A stretch of DNA of 64,000 nucleotides from Pseudothauera lacus (lineage in GTDB: Bacteria > Pseudomonadota > Gammaproteobacteria > Burkholderiales > Rhodocyclaceae), in the NCBI RefSeq assembly GCF_003034845.1, contig NZ_PZKC01000001.1:186001-250000 (forward strand), written 5' to 3'. Both the position numbers and the translations under genes were made by a program. Shown here piece by piece: positions 16,939 to 31,176 of this stretch. The notes under the pieces were generated by a model. The model was not told the origin of the DNA. It worked only from the letters and a program-made list of their open reading frames with translations, and did not search any database. How positions within the stretch are numbered: position 1 is the stretch's first letter; every line of letters begins with the position of its first letter.

Positions 16939-17685
16939 TTACGCTCCGGTCTGCCTGCACAACTGCTCCAGGACACCCCTCACGCGGATCATCGCCTCCT
17001 GAAGTACTTCCTCTATGCTGTCGAAGCGGATGCTGCGCGCACTCGATGCCTTGCCGGCGGCGTGGTTGGCGACGACGTTGATGGCTGCGTACGGCAGATC
17101 GAGTTCGCGGGCCAGCGCAGCCTCAGGCATGCCGGTCATGCCGACGAGGTCGGCGCCGTCACGTTCCATGCGCAGCACCTCGGCAGCGGTTTCCAGCCTC
17201 GGCCCCTGCGTGGCGGCGTAGACACCACCATCGAACACTGCATGGCCGGCCGCCTTCGCGGCCGCCAGCAAGCGCTCCCGCAAGGCCTGATCGTAGGGTT
17301 CGGTGAAATCGATGTGATGCACCACTTCGTCGGCCCCCTCGAAGAAGGTGCTCTTGCGCCCCCAGGTGTAATCGATGATCTGATCGGGTACGACCAGCGT
17401 GCCTGGCGCGAAGTCCGCACGTATGCCGCCGACCGAGGCCACGGAAATCACCGCGCTGGCGCGTGCCTGCTTGAGCGCCCAGAGGTTGGCGCGGTAATTG
17501 ACCTGGTGCGGCGCAATGGTATGGCCGTAACCGTGACGGGCAAGGAAAACCACCGGCGTGCCGCACAGTTCGCCAAAGGTCAGCGCCCCCGACGGTTCGC
17601 CGTACGGGGTGCGGGCGACCTCCCTGCGCACGATCTCCAGGGTGGACAACTGAGTGAGTCCGCTACCGCCGATGATTGCCAGCAT
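16939..17685 (-). CDS. S-methyl-5'-thioinosine phosphorylase
   Basis: 248-aa member of the MTA/purine nucleoside phosphorylase family. Present are GGSGL at residues 6-10, the phosphate/ribose-site [20 protein letters not shown], and [29 protein letters not shown]. The substrate loop has the H-Q-V-N form seen in methylthioinosine phosphorylases (PA3004-like) rather than the MTA phosphorylase form, so 5'-methylthioinosine is the likely substrate. It would salvage polyamine/quorum-signal by-products. It has a strong AGGAG Shine-Dalgarno, and a palindrome overlaps its likely promoter. Confidence 0.87.
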   Translation of the reverse strand: MLAIIGGSGLTQLSTLEIVRREVARTPYGEPSGALTFGELCGTPVVFLARHGYGHTIAPHQVNYRANLWALKQARASAVISVASVGGIRADFAPGTLVVPDQIIDYTWGRKSTFFEGADEVVHHIDFTEPYDQALRERLLAAAKAAGHAVFDGGVYAATQGPRLETAAEVLRMERDGADLVGMTGMPEAALARELDLPYAAINVVANHAAGKASSARSIRFDSIEEVLQEAMIRVRGVLEQLCRQTGA

Positions 17686-17703
17686 GCTGCCTTTCTCCTT
17701 TGT

Positions 17704-17719
17704 GAATCGGCGCCGATTC
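17704..17719. promoter_or_regulatory. 16-bp perfect palindrome over the methylthioinosine phosphorylase -10 region
   Basis: GAATCGGCGCCGATTC at 17704-17719 is fully symmetric. On the minus strand it overlaps a TAGAAT hexamer (17722-17717), the most likely -10 for the phosphorylase gene that starts at 17685. An operator is plausible; no cognate regulator is identified. Confidence 0.45.
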
Positions 17720-17843
17720 TAGCATGCAGCCCCGCAGCCCCCCGGCGCCGTGCCCCACCACCACCCTGCCCTGCAGTTTTTCATGCTGCGCCGCCGCAGT
17801 GCGTGTTAGAATCCGCGCCTTTTCAAAGACTTCCGGCCTCCCC

Positions 17844-19661
<1,818 letters not shown>

Positions 19662-19700
19662 TCGCCGCCCCGCCCCCTGTTTGTGCCCGGTTGATCAATG

Positions 19701-19728
19701 CAGATGGCGCCCTCAGGGGCGCCATCTG
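19701..19728 (+). terminator. Intrinsic terminator-like stem-loop after typA
   Basis: Perfect 12-bp stem CAGATGGCGCCC / GGGCGCCATCTG with a TCAG tetraloop, 39 bp after the typA stop, followed by GCTTTT. The remaining 19729-19883 contains no gene that I can support. Confidence 0.8.
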
Positions 19729-19883
19729 GCTTTTGGCGGTCGCATCTACTTGACTCCTGGGAGCCGCGTCTCGCAGTCAGCTGCTTGCCCACTTGACACA
19801 GCGCTCCCGTACGGCTGAGTTCCCCCATGCGCCAATTCAGATGTTTGATCCTGCAGCTTCAAGCAGGCCTTGGCCCCCGATTC

Positions 19884-20303
19884 TCACTCCGGCATCAGGA
19901 GATTGCTGAAGGGTTCGCGGTTCTTCCAGCGGTAGGTACCGAAGTCGCGCAGGTCGGTGGACAGGATGCGGCCGTGTCCAAGGTGTTCGGCCAGCACCAC
20001 CAGCGAAGCATCGGCCAGATCCATCGGCAAGGCGGTGTAGCGGCGCATCAACTCCACCACGTGTGGCGCGTGCCGGGCTTCGAGCTGGAAGACCTCGTAG
20101 GCGCCGTCGCCCAGCGCATCGAGTAGCCCCTGCTTGGCGGCTTCACCAACGCGGCGCTGGAGAAAGTGACAGGCTTCGGTGAGCACCGGCCAGGTGGTGA
20201 TCAGGCGCTCGGTCAGCGCCTCGTAGCACGTGCGGGCGCGGGGGTGCCAGCGGTCGTCGCGATGCAGCAAGGCGATCCAGAAGCCCGCGTCGGCAATGAT
20301 CAC
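19884..20303 (-). CDS. PIN-domain toxin, VapC-like ribonuclease
   Basis: 139-aa PIN-domain protein with the acidic active-site set in place: Asp5 (IIADAGFW), Glu43 (VLTEACHF), Asp95/Asp98 (MDLADASLVVLAE) and Asp117 (ILSTDLRDF). PIN toxins cleave specific RNAs, often initiator tRNA or rRNA loops. The start is GTG at 20303, overlapping the antitoxin stop as GTGA (20300-20303), the standard antitoxin-first layout. The target is unknown. It lies between the typA terminator and a decayed gene, a position typical of mobile toxin-antitoxin modules. Confidence 0.85.
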   Translation of the reverse strand: MIIADAGFWIALLHRDDRWHPRARTCYEALTERLITTWPVLTEACHFLQRRVGEAAKQGLLDALGDGAYEVFQLEARHAPHVVELMRRYTALPMDLADASLVVLAEHLGHGRILSTDLRDFGTYRWKNREPFSNLLMPE

Positions 20304-20551
20304 GCGTGCTTGCCAGCGACGTGGTCGAGCACGTCTTGCTTGTAGCGGGTCGAGCCGTCGGGCGGGCCGCCGGAAAAGGCGCCGACGAGTTTGTCGAGGC
20401 TGGCGCGCTTGCGCTTTTGCTCGGCGAGCACGGCTTCGTAATAGCGGTCGACCGAGTCGCGCACGATGTCGGAGAGCGACAAACGGGTGGCCGACTGCAG
20501 GAACTCCAGCTTTTCGGCGTAGCTATCGTCGAGTCGGGCGTTGATCCGCAT
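20300..20551 (-). CDS. Ribbon-helix-helix antitoxin of the PIN toxin
   Basis: 83-aa small basic/acidic protein. The N-terminus MRINARLDDSYAEKLEFLQ followed by TRLSLSDIVRDSVDRYYEAV is a ribbon-helix-helix DNA-binding domain. The C-terminal tail (about 55-83) would wrap the toxin active site. The ATG at 20551 is preferred over one six codons upstream, since the RHH strand begins there. It is coupled to the toxin by a GTGA overlap. A 13-bp palindrome 25 bp upstream is a likely site of autoregulation. Confidence 0.8.
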   Translation of the reverse strand: MRINARLDDSYAEKLEFLQSATRLSLSDIVRDSVDRYYEAVLAEQKRKRASLDKLVGAFSGGPPDGSTRYKQDVLDHVAGKHA

Positions 20552-20576
20552 GGTGCACTCCTGCGGCAAGGGTTGT

Positions 20577-20589
20577 CATACGGCGTATG
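20577..20589. promoter_or_regulatory. 13-bp palindrome upstream of the antitoxin gene, candidate autoregulatory operator
   Basis: CATACGGCGTATG (20577-20589) is symmetric around its central base and lies 25 bp upstream of the antitoxin start, where RHH antitoxins usually bind their own promoter. Binding is inferred. Confidence 0.5.
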
Positions 20590-20625
20590 CTAGCCCGCCG
20601 ACAGGAAAAGTCAAGCCCGGCGCTT

Positions 20626-20825
20626 TCACGCACCCATCGTCGCCGCCTGTGTATAGGCGCGCTTTTCCTCGCGGTATCCCTCGCCTTCCAGCGCCTCGAC
20701 CAGGTCGACCTGCGCCATGACGCACGAACACGCGGGCGAGAAAGCTCGCCACCAGCGGCGCGGAGTCGGCGAGCAGCAGCAGCCACGCCGGATGGTGACG
20801 GCGCGGTGGCGTAGTCGAGCGCCAT
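20626..20825 (-). pseudogene. Degraded N-terminal fragment of a DUF3375 (Wadjet JetA-type) protein
   Basis: Reading the minus strand from an ATG at 20825 and changing frame twice gives three pieces in order. They are MALDYAT, then RRHHPAWLLLLADSAPLVASFLARVFVR, cited here in parts as HHPAWLLLLADSAPLV and ASFLARVFVR, then MAQVDLVEALEGEGYREEKR ending at a stop at 20626. From memory, this is the pattern of the N-terminus of DUF3375 proteins (LDYxTLxxLRRxHPAWxLLxADxAPLVASFLxRVFV...QADLVEALED), with small deletions at the frame changes. DUF3375 is the JetA subunit of the Wadjet anti-plasmid condensin. The rest of the gene and JetB/C/D are missing. The start lies 9 bp after the SNF2 helicase stop. 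Confidence 0.6.
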
Positions 20826-20834
20826 CGGTGATGC

Positions 20835-23342
20835 TCAGCGGCGCTTGGCGAGCGCGCTGGCCAGGCCGGCGAGCACGCCGGCGATGCGGCCAACCGTCTC
20901 GGGTTCCGGCAGCGGCAGCTTGAGGTGGGACTGCCCGGTGGTTTCGTCGCGTACTACCCACGGGTGCTTTGCCCCGGTGCCCTGGGGCTGGCTGGCAACC
21001 GCCAGTGCCTCGACGAGCTGGGTGCCGACGCCGAGCAGTGCGGCCCACGGGTCGCCATCCCGATCGCCGTCGTGAGCGGGACTGGATGAAGCCGGTGCGC
21101 GCCCGGCGGGCTCGCCTTGGGCCTCACCGTCTTCCCGTGGGGGGCTCTCCGTATCGCGCTCGGGATCGTCGGTCTGGGTGGCCGGTGCCTCTTCGGTGGG
21201 GGTGATCGGTTCGCCCGGTGCGACTGCGCCAGTAACTGCCTCGACCTCCTTCATGAAGCGCGACAGACGGGTGCCCTCGAGCGAGATGTCGGCGCCGCCG
21301 CCGTCGAGAATGCCCGCCGCGAGCGAGCGCTTGAACGCCAGCACTGACAGCATGCCCTCCTCGATGGTGCCGCGGGCGACGAAGTTCACCACCCGGATCG
21401 GACGCTGCTGGCCGAGGCGGTGGATGCGCGCGACGCGTTGCTCGAGCACCGCGGGGTTCCACGGCAGGTCCATGTTCACCAGCGTGGCGGCGTGCTGCAG
21501 GTTGAGGCCGGTGCTGCCGGCGTCGGTGGCAAGAAAGAGCCGACACGCCGGGTCGTCGCGGAAGCGGTCGACCAGCGCCTGGCGCTTGTTCGAGGGCACG
21601 CTGCCGTGGAACAGCACGTAGCCCCAGCCGCGCGCCTCGAAACGCCGGATCAGCACTTCGTGCATGCGCAGCCACTGGCTGAAGATCACCACCTTCTCGT
21701 CAGGATCGGCGAACAGTTCGTCGAGCAGGGCGGCGAGTTCGTCCGCCTTCACGCCGTGGTCGCTCTCCTGGTCGAGCAGGTAGCTGCTGTCGCAGGCCAT
21801 GCGCATGTTCTGCAGTGCGCAGGTGAGCCGCCGCTGGTCGGTGTCGGACAAAAAGCCGCTCGCCCGCCAGCGCTGCACGATGCGCGCGGCGACCTGGGCG
21901 TTGTCTTCGTGCAGCGCGGCCTGCAGCTCTGTCATCGGCACCAGCACCTGCTGGTCGGTGCGCGCCGGCAACTGGGTCAGCACCTGCGCCTTGCGGCGCC
22001 GGATCAGGATGGGCGCGAGCGTTTGTCCGATACGGTCGAGGCCGACGTAGCCGGTGACCCGCCCGCTGTCGTCGCGCTGGCTGTGCTCGTGCAGCAGCTT
22101 CCAGGTGGGCCCCAGGCGGTGCTGGTCTACGAACTGGACGATGGAGATGAGCTCCTCAAGCTTGTTCTCCAGCGGCGTGCCGGTGAGCACGATGGCGTAA
22201 GGGCTGTCGATGCGCTTGATGGCGCGCGCGGCAATGGTGTTCCAGTTCTTGACGCGCTGGGCCTCATCGACGATGACCAGCTCCGGCGCCCACTCCTGGA
22301 TCAGGTCGAGGTCGCTACGCAGCTTCTCGTAGTTGGTGATCTTGCAGAAGTCGTCGGCGGCGAAGATGTCGCGCCGCGCGGGGCGCCCGCCCTCGACCAC
22401 CCGTGCCTCGCGCCCGGCGAAGCGCGCGATCTCGCGCTGCCATTGATACTTGAGCGAGGTCGGGCAAATCACCAGCACCCGCCTCACGCCGAAGTATCGG
22501 GCGAAGATCTCGGCCGCGGTAATCGCCTGGATGGTCTTGCCGAGCCCCATGTCGTCGCCGATCAAGGCACGGCCGGCATGCACTGCAAACAAGGCCCCTT
22601 CCGCCTGATAGGGGTAGAGAGGAACCTTGACGAGTTGGGCCAGGGTCGGGCTGCTTGCACCGTCGGGAAACGCTTTCTCGAGGGTCTCGCGGCGGCGCTC
22701 GGCATCGCGCAGGCTCGCCAGGTGGTCGCGCGCGGCGTCGTCGATATGCAAGGGGTGGTCGAAGTGGGCGCAGCCCTTGATCAGGGTCTCGATGCGTCCG
22801 AACTTGTGCGGTTTGAGGACGTAGCGCGTCCCGTCCTTGTCGGTCTCGACGCGGAAGATCCCGCGCGCGAGGTCGATCACTCCCTCCGGGGCGTCGCTGC
22901 CCGGCCGAAAGCGCAGGGTGCGCGGATTGCCCGGGTGAAGGACGAGCTCGCTGCCGGCGGGCTGAAAACCGCGCCTGAGAGCCGCCTTCGCGCCGCGTTT
23001 GCGCTCCAGCCTGGCGAGCACGAACTCGATGTGCTTGCAGGTTCCCAACTCGTTGGTGGCGAAATCCGGGCAGGTGCAGCGGTTGTCGCCCGGCGCGGTG
23101 CCGCGGATCAGCACTCGATAGGCGCGTCCCGATGCCGCATTGGCGACCCTGAACTCGGAAAACAGGGGGTCGTCCCCCAGGTTTTCCAGTGCAAAGTCCT
23201 GTTCGCGCCCGAACTGGCGCCGCAGCTGGCGTTGCCATTCCTCGGCTTGCATGCCTTCCGGCACCCTGCGGGGCGACAGGCGTGCTGTGCCTGCCTTCTT
23301 GCCACGCCTCTTCGGGGCGGGTGCAACAGGTTTTCCAAGCAT
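20835..23342 (-). CDS. SWIM zinc-finger SNF2-family DEAD/DEAH helicase
   Basis: 835-aa protein. A basic N-terminus is followed by a SWIM zinc finger (CTCPDFATNELGTCKH, about 90-105) and a full SNF2 ATPase core. The core shows motif I IGDDMGLGKTIQ, Ia VICPTSLKYQW, II VIVDEAQRVKN, III LTGTPLENKLEEL, IV VVIFSQWLRMHEVL, V ATDAGSTGLNLQHA and VI QRVARIHRLGQ. A Glu/Pro/Asp-rich linker and a C-terminal tail end the protein. SNF2 enzymes translocate on duplex DNA and displace proteins. The bacterial role is usually unknown; some belong to defence systems. It starts 18 bp after the galU stop (ATG 23342; GTG 23354 also possible) and is followed by the DUF3375 remnant. Confidence 0.88.
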   Translation of the reverse strand: MLGKPVAPAPKRRGKKAGTARLSPRRVPEGMQAEEWQRQLRRQFGREQDFALENLGDDPLFSEFRVANAASGRAYRVLIRGTAPGDNRCTCPDFATNELGTCKHIEFVLARLERKRGAKAALRRGFQPAGSELVLHPGNPRTLRFRPGSDAPEGVIDLARGIFRVETDKDGTRYVLKPHKFGRIETLIKGCAHFDHPLHIDDAARDHLASLRDAERRRETLEKAFPDGASSPTLAQLVKVPLYPYQAEGALFAVHAGRALIGDDMGLGKTIQAITAAEIFARYFGVRRVLVICPTSLKYQWQREIARFAGREARVVEGGRPARRDIFAADDFCKITNYEKLRSDLDLIQEWAPELVIVDEAQRVKNWNTIAARAIKRIDSPYAIVLTGTPLENKLEELISIVQFVDQHRLGPTWKLLHEHSQRDDSGRVTGYVGLDRIGQTLAPILIRRRKAQVLTQLPARTDQQVLVPMTELQAALHEDNAQVAARIVQRWRASGFLSDTDQRRLTCALQNMRMACDSSYLLDQESDHGVKADELAALLDELFADPDEKVVIFSQWLRMHEVLIRRFEARGWGYVLFHGSVPSNKRQALVDRFRDDPACRLFLATDAGSTGLNLQHAATLVNMDLPWNPAVLEQRVARIHRLGQQRPIRVVNFVARGTIEEGMLSVLAFKRSLAAGILDGGGADISLEGTRLSRFMKEVEAVTGAVAPGEPITPTEEAPATQTDDPERDTESPPREDGEAQGEPAGRAPASSSPAHDGDRDGDPWAALLGVGTQLVEALAVASQPQGTGAKHPWVVRDETTGQSHLKLPLPEPETVGRIAGVLAGLASALAKRR

Positions 23343-23360
23343 GGACACACTCACTCGCGC

Positions 23361-27414
<4,054 letters not shown>

Positions 27415-27477
27415 AAACCGTCCCGTTGTAGAGCTGGGTGTGCCGGCAGCGGCACGCCGTCCAATACTGTATACGAC

Positions 27478-30400
27478 TCAGGCCACCACGCTCTCGGCCA
27501 TGCGCATGGCTTCGTCGATATCCACCTCGACCACGCGCGAGGCGCCCTGTTCCTGCATCGTCACCCCCACCAGCTGCTGGGCGATCTCCATGGTGATCTT
27601 GCTGTGGGTGATGAAGATGAACTGCGTCTGCGATGACATGCGTTTGACCATCCGACCGTAACGTTCGGTGTTGGTATCGTCAAGCGGCGCATCAACCTCG
27701 TCAAGCATGCAGAACGGTGCCGGGTTGAGCTGGAACATGGAGAACACCAGCGCGATCGCGGTGAGCGCCTTCTCGCCGCCGGAAAGCAGGTGGATGGAGC
27801 TGTTCTTCTTGCCCGGTGGCTGGGCGACGATCTGGATGCCGGCATCGAGGATTTCCTCGCCGGTGAGTTCGAGGCGTGCCTGTCCTCCGCCGAAGAGCTG
27901 CGGAAAAAGCGTGCCGAAATGCCCGTTGACGGTGTTGTAGGTGTCCTGCAGCTGCTCGCGGGTCTCGCGGTCGATGCGCCGGATGGCATCCTCGAGCGTG
28001 TCAATGGCCTGATTGAGGTCGTCGGCCTGGGCGTCGAGATAGCCCTTGCGTTCGTCTGCGCTGCGGAGTTCGTCGAGCGCGGCGAGGTTGACCGCGCCAA
28101 GCTCGGCGATCTCGCGCGCCAGTCGCGCCACTTCACGCTGCAGCGCGGTCTCGCGCAGCTCGGCGGTGAGCAGCGGGGCCAGCGCATCCTCGTCGGCAGC
28201 GGCCTCGCGCAGGCGTTCGTCGAACTGCGCGCAGGCCAGCTCCGCGGCCTGCACCGCCAGGCGCAGCTCGGCGACCCGCTCGCGCAGCGGCGCCGCCTCC
28301 TGTTCGGTGCGCAGACGCATCTCCTCGCGCTGGCGCAGCACCGCACTGGCCTCTTCGAGGGCATCGCGACGCCCGCCCAGTGCGGTCTCGCGGGCGCTGC
28401 GCAGCGCCAGCGCATCCTGCAGTGCGGCGGCACTGCGGACGGTGGCGGTGGCTTCGAGCTCCTGCGTGCGCTGCTGCTGTTCGGCGGCGATGCGTTCGAG
28501 CTGTTCGGCGGCGAGTTGCAGGTTGCGCGCCAGGTCATCGAGCTTGCCGACACACTCGCGCGCGGAGAAACGCGCCTCCTGCAGTTCGCGTGCGGTGGCC
28601 TGCTCCAGCGCACGGGTATTGCGCAGGCTCTGGTCGCGCTCGTCGAGCACCTCCATGGCCGCATCGAGGCGCTGGTGCTGCAGTTCAGCGAGTTCGGCGG
28701 CACGGCCATATTCGAGATCGGCACGGGCGAGGTGTTCGCGCTCGCTCTCTTCCAGGCGCAGCACGTCGGCCAGATCGCGCTCGATCTGCTGGCGCCGCTC
28801 CTCGGCACGACTGCGCGCCTGGGTGAGCTTGAGAACCTCGACCTGCACGCCGTGAACCTGGTTCTGCAGGTTCTGCACCTCGCGGCGCAGGTGGCCGCTG
28901 CGCTCGTGCAGTTCCGCGGCGCGCGCCTCGGCGGTCAGCAAGGCATCGTGGGCCATCCGCGCATCGTCGTCGAGCGTCTGCTGGCGCGCACTCAGTTCGT
29001 CGATCTCGCGCTGGCGCTCCATTACCCCGTGGGTGCGGTTGTCCGGGCTGTAATGGGTCAGGCAGTCACGGCTCAGCACTTGCCCGTCGCGCGACACCAG
29101 CATCACCCCCGCGGGCAGTTCGGCGTGACGCGGCAACCATGCGGCAAGATCATCAACGGCGGCGCAGCCGCCCAGCCACTCGCCGACAATGGCGGCCAGC
29201 GCCGGATCGACAAGTTCGACATGGGTGGCGAGCGCAACCAGCCCGGCAGGCAGTGCGGCGGCGGCGCTGGCTGCCGGCGGTGCCGCGAGCACCATCGCGA
29301 GCGAGCCCGGCGGTGGTGTATCCAGCATGATGCGGGCGTCGGTGGCAGAGAGGCCGCCGAGGGCAGCCAGCCGCTCGCGCAGCACTGCTTCGACGGCAGT
29401 CTCCCAGCCCGCGTCGACGCGCAGGGCGCGCCACAGCGGCGCCGCATCGGCAAGGCCATGGCGACGCAGCCAGTCGCCGAGCTCACCCTGCGACTGCACC
29501 CGCGCCTGCAACTGAACAAGGGCGTCGCGGCGCGCGCGCAGTTCGGTAAGCTGGCGCTGGGTCTGGCGTTCGTGATCGAGTGCGGCCTTCAGCGCGGCCT
29601 GCGCCGCAGGCTGCGCCGCTTGTACGGCATGCAGCTCCTGTTCGAGGGCGGCGAGGGCTTCGCGCAGGGTCTCGAGGCGCGCCTCGCCTTCGGCCAGCGC
29701 GCCCTCGTCGGGGCCCTGGATGGCGGCGCCCTCCCCTTCGAGGCGGACCCGGCGCTGCGCCAGACCTTCGAGGGCGCGGTTGGCGCTGCTGCGGTTGGCT
29801 TCCTGGACGCGCAACTGCTGCTCGGCCTGGGCGAGCTCGCGGCGCACCGCGGATACCGTGGCGTCCGCCGCCTGACGGGCGGACTCGGCCTCCGGCAGGC
29901 GCCCGGCAACCTCTTCGTGGCGCGCCTCGGCCTGCTCCGCACGCATCGCGGCATTGTCCTGCAATTCCGACCAGCGCTCGCGCTCCGCGGCAAGCGCTTC
30001 GCGGCGCTGCAGCCAGTGGGCGTGATCGCTGTCGAGCTGGACGAGACGCGCCTCAAGACGCTTGCGGGTGTCGCCCAGATGCTGCAGTTCCGCTTCCAGG
30101 CGGCTGACCTCCGCACTCACCGTGAAAAGGTCGGTCTGCGCCTGATGAACGGCTTCGGAAGCTGCCGACTGCGCCGTGCGGGCGTCCTCCACGGCGCTTT
30201 CCAGCTCCTGCAGGCGGGCGCTGTCGGATTCGATGCGGCGACTCGCTTCGTTGAGCGCCTCGCCCACGCGCGCGTGCTCGGCACGCGCCTCGTTGCGCTT
30301 GAGCAGCCACAGCAGTTGCTGCTTCTGCACATGGGCGGCATTCAGGGCGCGGTAGCGCTCAGCGATCTCGGCCTGCACGCGCAGGCGCTCGATGCGCTCG

Positions 30401-31005
30401 CCCAGCTCCATGCGGATGTCTTCGAGACGGGTAAGGTTGTCGCGCGCGTCGGCCAGACGTCCCTCGGTTTCCTTGCGGCGCTCGCGGTACTTGGTAACCC
30501 CCGCGGCCTCTTCGAGAAAGCCGCGCACCTCCTCGGGGCGTGCCTCGATGATGCGCGAGATCATGCCCTGCTCGATGATCGCGTAGGCGCGTGGCCCCAG
30601 GCCGGTGCCGAGGAAGAGGTCGATGACGTCCTTGCGGCGCACATGGACGTTGTTGAGGTAGTAGGTGGACTCGCCGCTGCGGTCAAGCACGCGCTTGACC
30701 GAGATCTCCGCGTAGCGCGACCACTGGCCGGCGGCCTTGCCCTCGGCGTTGTCGAAGACCAGTTCGACGCTGGCGCGCGATACCGCCTTGCGGGTGGTGG
30801 AGCCGTTGAAGATGACGTCCTGCATCGACTCGCCGCGCAAGGCGGATGCACGCGTCTCGCCCAGCACCCAGCGCACCGCATCGATGATGTTGGACTTGCC
30901 GCAGCCGTTGGGGCCGACCACGCCGACCAGATTGCCCGGGGTGAGCACGGTGGTCGGATCGACGAAGGTCTTGAAACCGGAGAGTTTGAGCTTGGAAAGA
31001 CGCAC
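27478..31005 (-). CDS. smc: Chromosome segregation protein SMC
   Basis: 1175-aa SMC ATPase. The N-terminal Walker A is GPNGCGKSNIIDAVRWVLGE (about 32-51). Two long coiled coils rich in Glu/Arg/Ala/Gln flank a hinge at about 510-640. The C-terminal head has the signature LLSGGEKALTAIALVFSM and Walker B FCMLDEVDAPLDDTN. It forms condensin with ScpA/ScpB, which are not in this window. The start is GTG at 31005. An open frame of more than 1,000 codons on the opposite strand is a by-product of GC-skewed codons. Confidence 0.96.
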   Translation of the reverse strand: MRLSKLKLSGFKTFVDPTTVLTPGNLVGVVGPNGCGKSNIIDAVRWVLGETRASALRGESMQDVIFNGSTTRKAVSRASVELVFDNAEGKAAGQWSRYAEISVKRVLDRSGESTYYLNNVHVRRKDVIDLFLGTGLGPRAYAIIEQGMISRIIEARPEEVRGFLEEAAGVTKYRERRKETEGRLADARDNLTRLEDIRMELGERIERLRVQAEIAERYRALNAAHVQKQQLLWLLKRNEARAEHARVGEALNEASRRIESDSARLQELESAVEDARTAQSAASEAVHQAQTDLFTVSAEVSRLEAELQHLGDTRKRLEARLVQLDSDHAHWLQRREALAAERERWSELQDNAAMRAEQAEARHEEVAGRLPEAESARQAADATVSAVRRELAQAEQQLRVQEANRSSANRALEGLAQRRVRLEGEGAAIQGPDEGALAEGEARLETLREALAALEQELHAVQAAQPAAQAALKAALDHERQTQRQLTELRARRDALVQLQARVQSQGELGDWLRRHGLADAAPLWRALRVDAGWETAVEAVLRERLAALGGLSATDARIMLDTPPPGSLAMVLAAPPAASAAAALPAGLVALATHVELVDPALAAIVGEWLGGCAAVDDLAAWLPRHAELPAGVMLVSRDGQVLSRDCLTHYSPDNRTHGVMERQREIDELSARQQTLDDDARMAHDALLTAEARAAELHERSGHLRREVQNLQNQVHGVQVEVLKLTQARSRAEERRQQIERDLADVLRLEESEREHLARADLEYGRAAELAELQHQRLDAAMEVLDERDQSLRNTRALEQATARELQEARFSARECVGKLDDLARNLQLAAEQLERIAAEQQQRTQELEATATVRSAAALQDALALRSARETALGGRRDALEEASAVLRQREEMRLRTEQEAAPLRERVAELRLAVQAAELACAQFDERLREAAADEDALAPLLTAELRETALQREVARLAREIAELGAVNLAALDELRSADERKGYLDAQADDLNQAIDTLEDAIRRIDRETREQLQDTYNTVNGHFGTLFPQLFGGGQARLELTGEEILDAGIQIVAQPPGKKNSSIHLLSGGEKALTAIALVFSMFQLNPAPFCMLDEVDAPLDDTNTERYGRMVKRMSSQTQFIFITHSKITMEIAQQLVGVTMQEQGASRVVEVDIDEAMRMAESVVA

Positions 31006-31176
31006 GTCGGGTCAGGGTCGGTTACGGCTGCAGCAGGCGTTGCGGAGGTGGTGCCGGGCATCGGCCAAGGGCGCGCCATGATAACATCTTCGCCCTTCCG
31101 CCCTGCGCGGAATGCCGGCTCCGCCGACGCCCTGCCTGCCCCTGGCGCCCGATCAGCATCGCAAGCGAACATCGCC

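Noticed and set aside
19729-19883. Gap between the typA terminator and the toxin gene, checked for an att site or tRNA fragment
   Set aside because: No tRNA-like fold or direct repeat pair could be seen; an island edge here is only a guess.
27790-31176. Open frame of more than 1,100 codons on the plus strand opposite smc, in frame with dapC
   Set aside because: The translation has no domain pattern and mirrors the coiled-coil Glu/Arg/Leu codons of smc; it is a GC-skew artefact. dapC itself begins at 31177.
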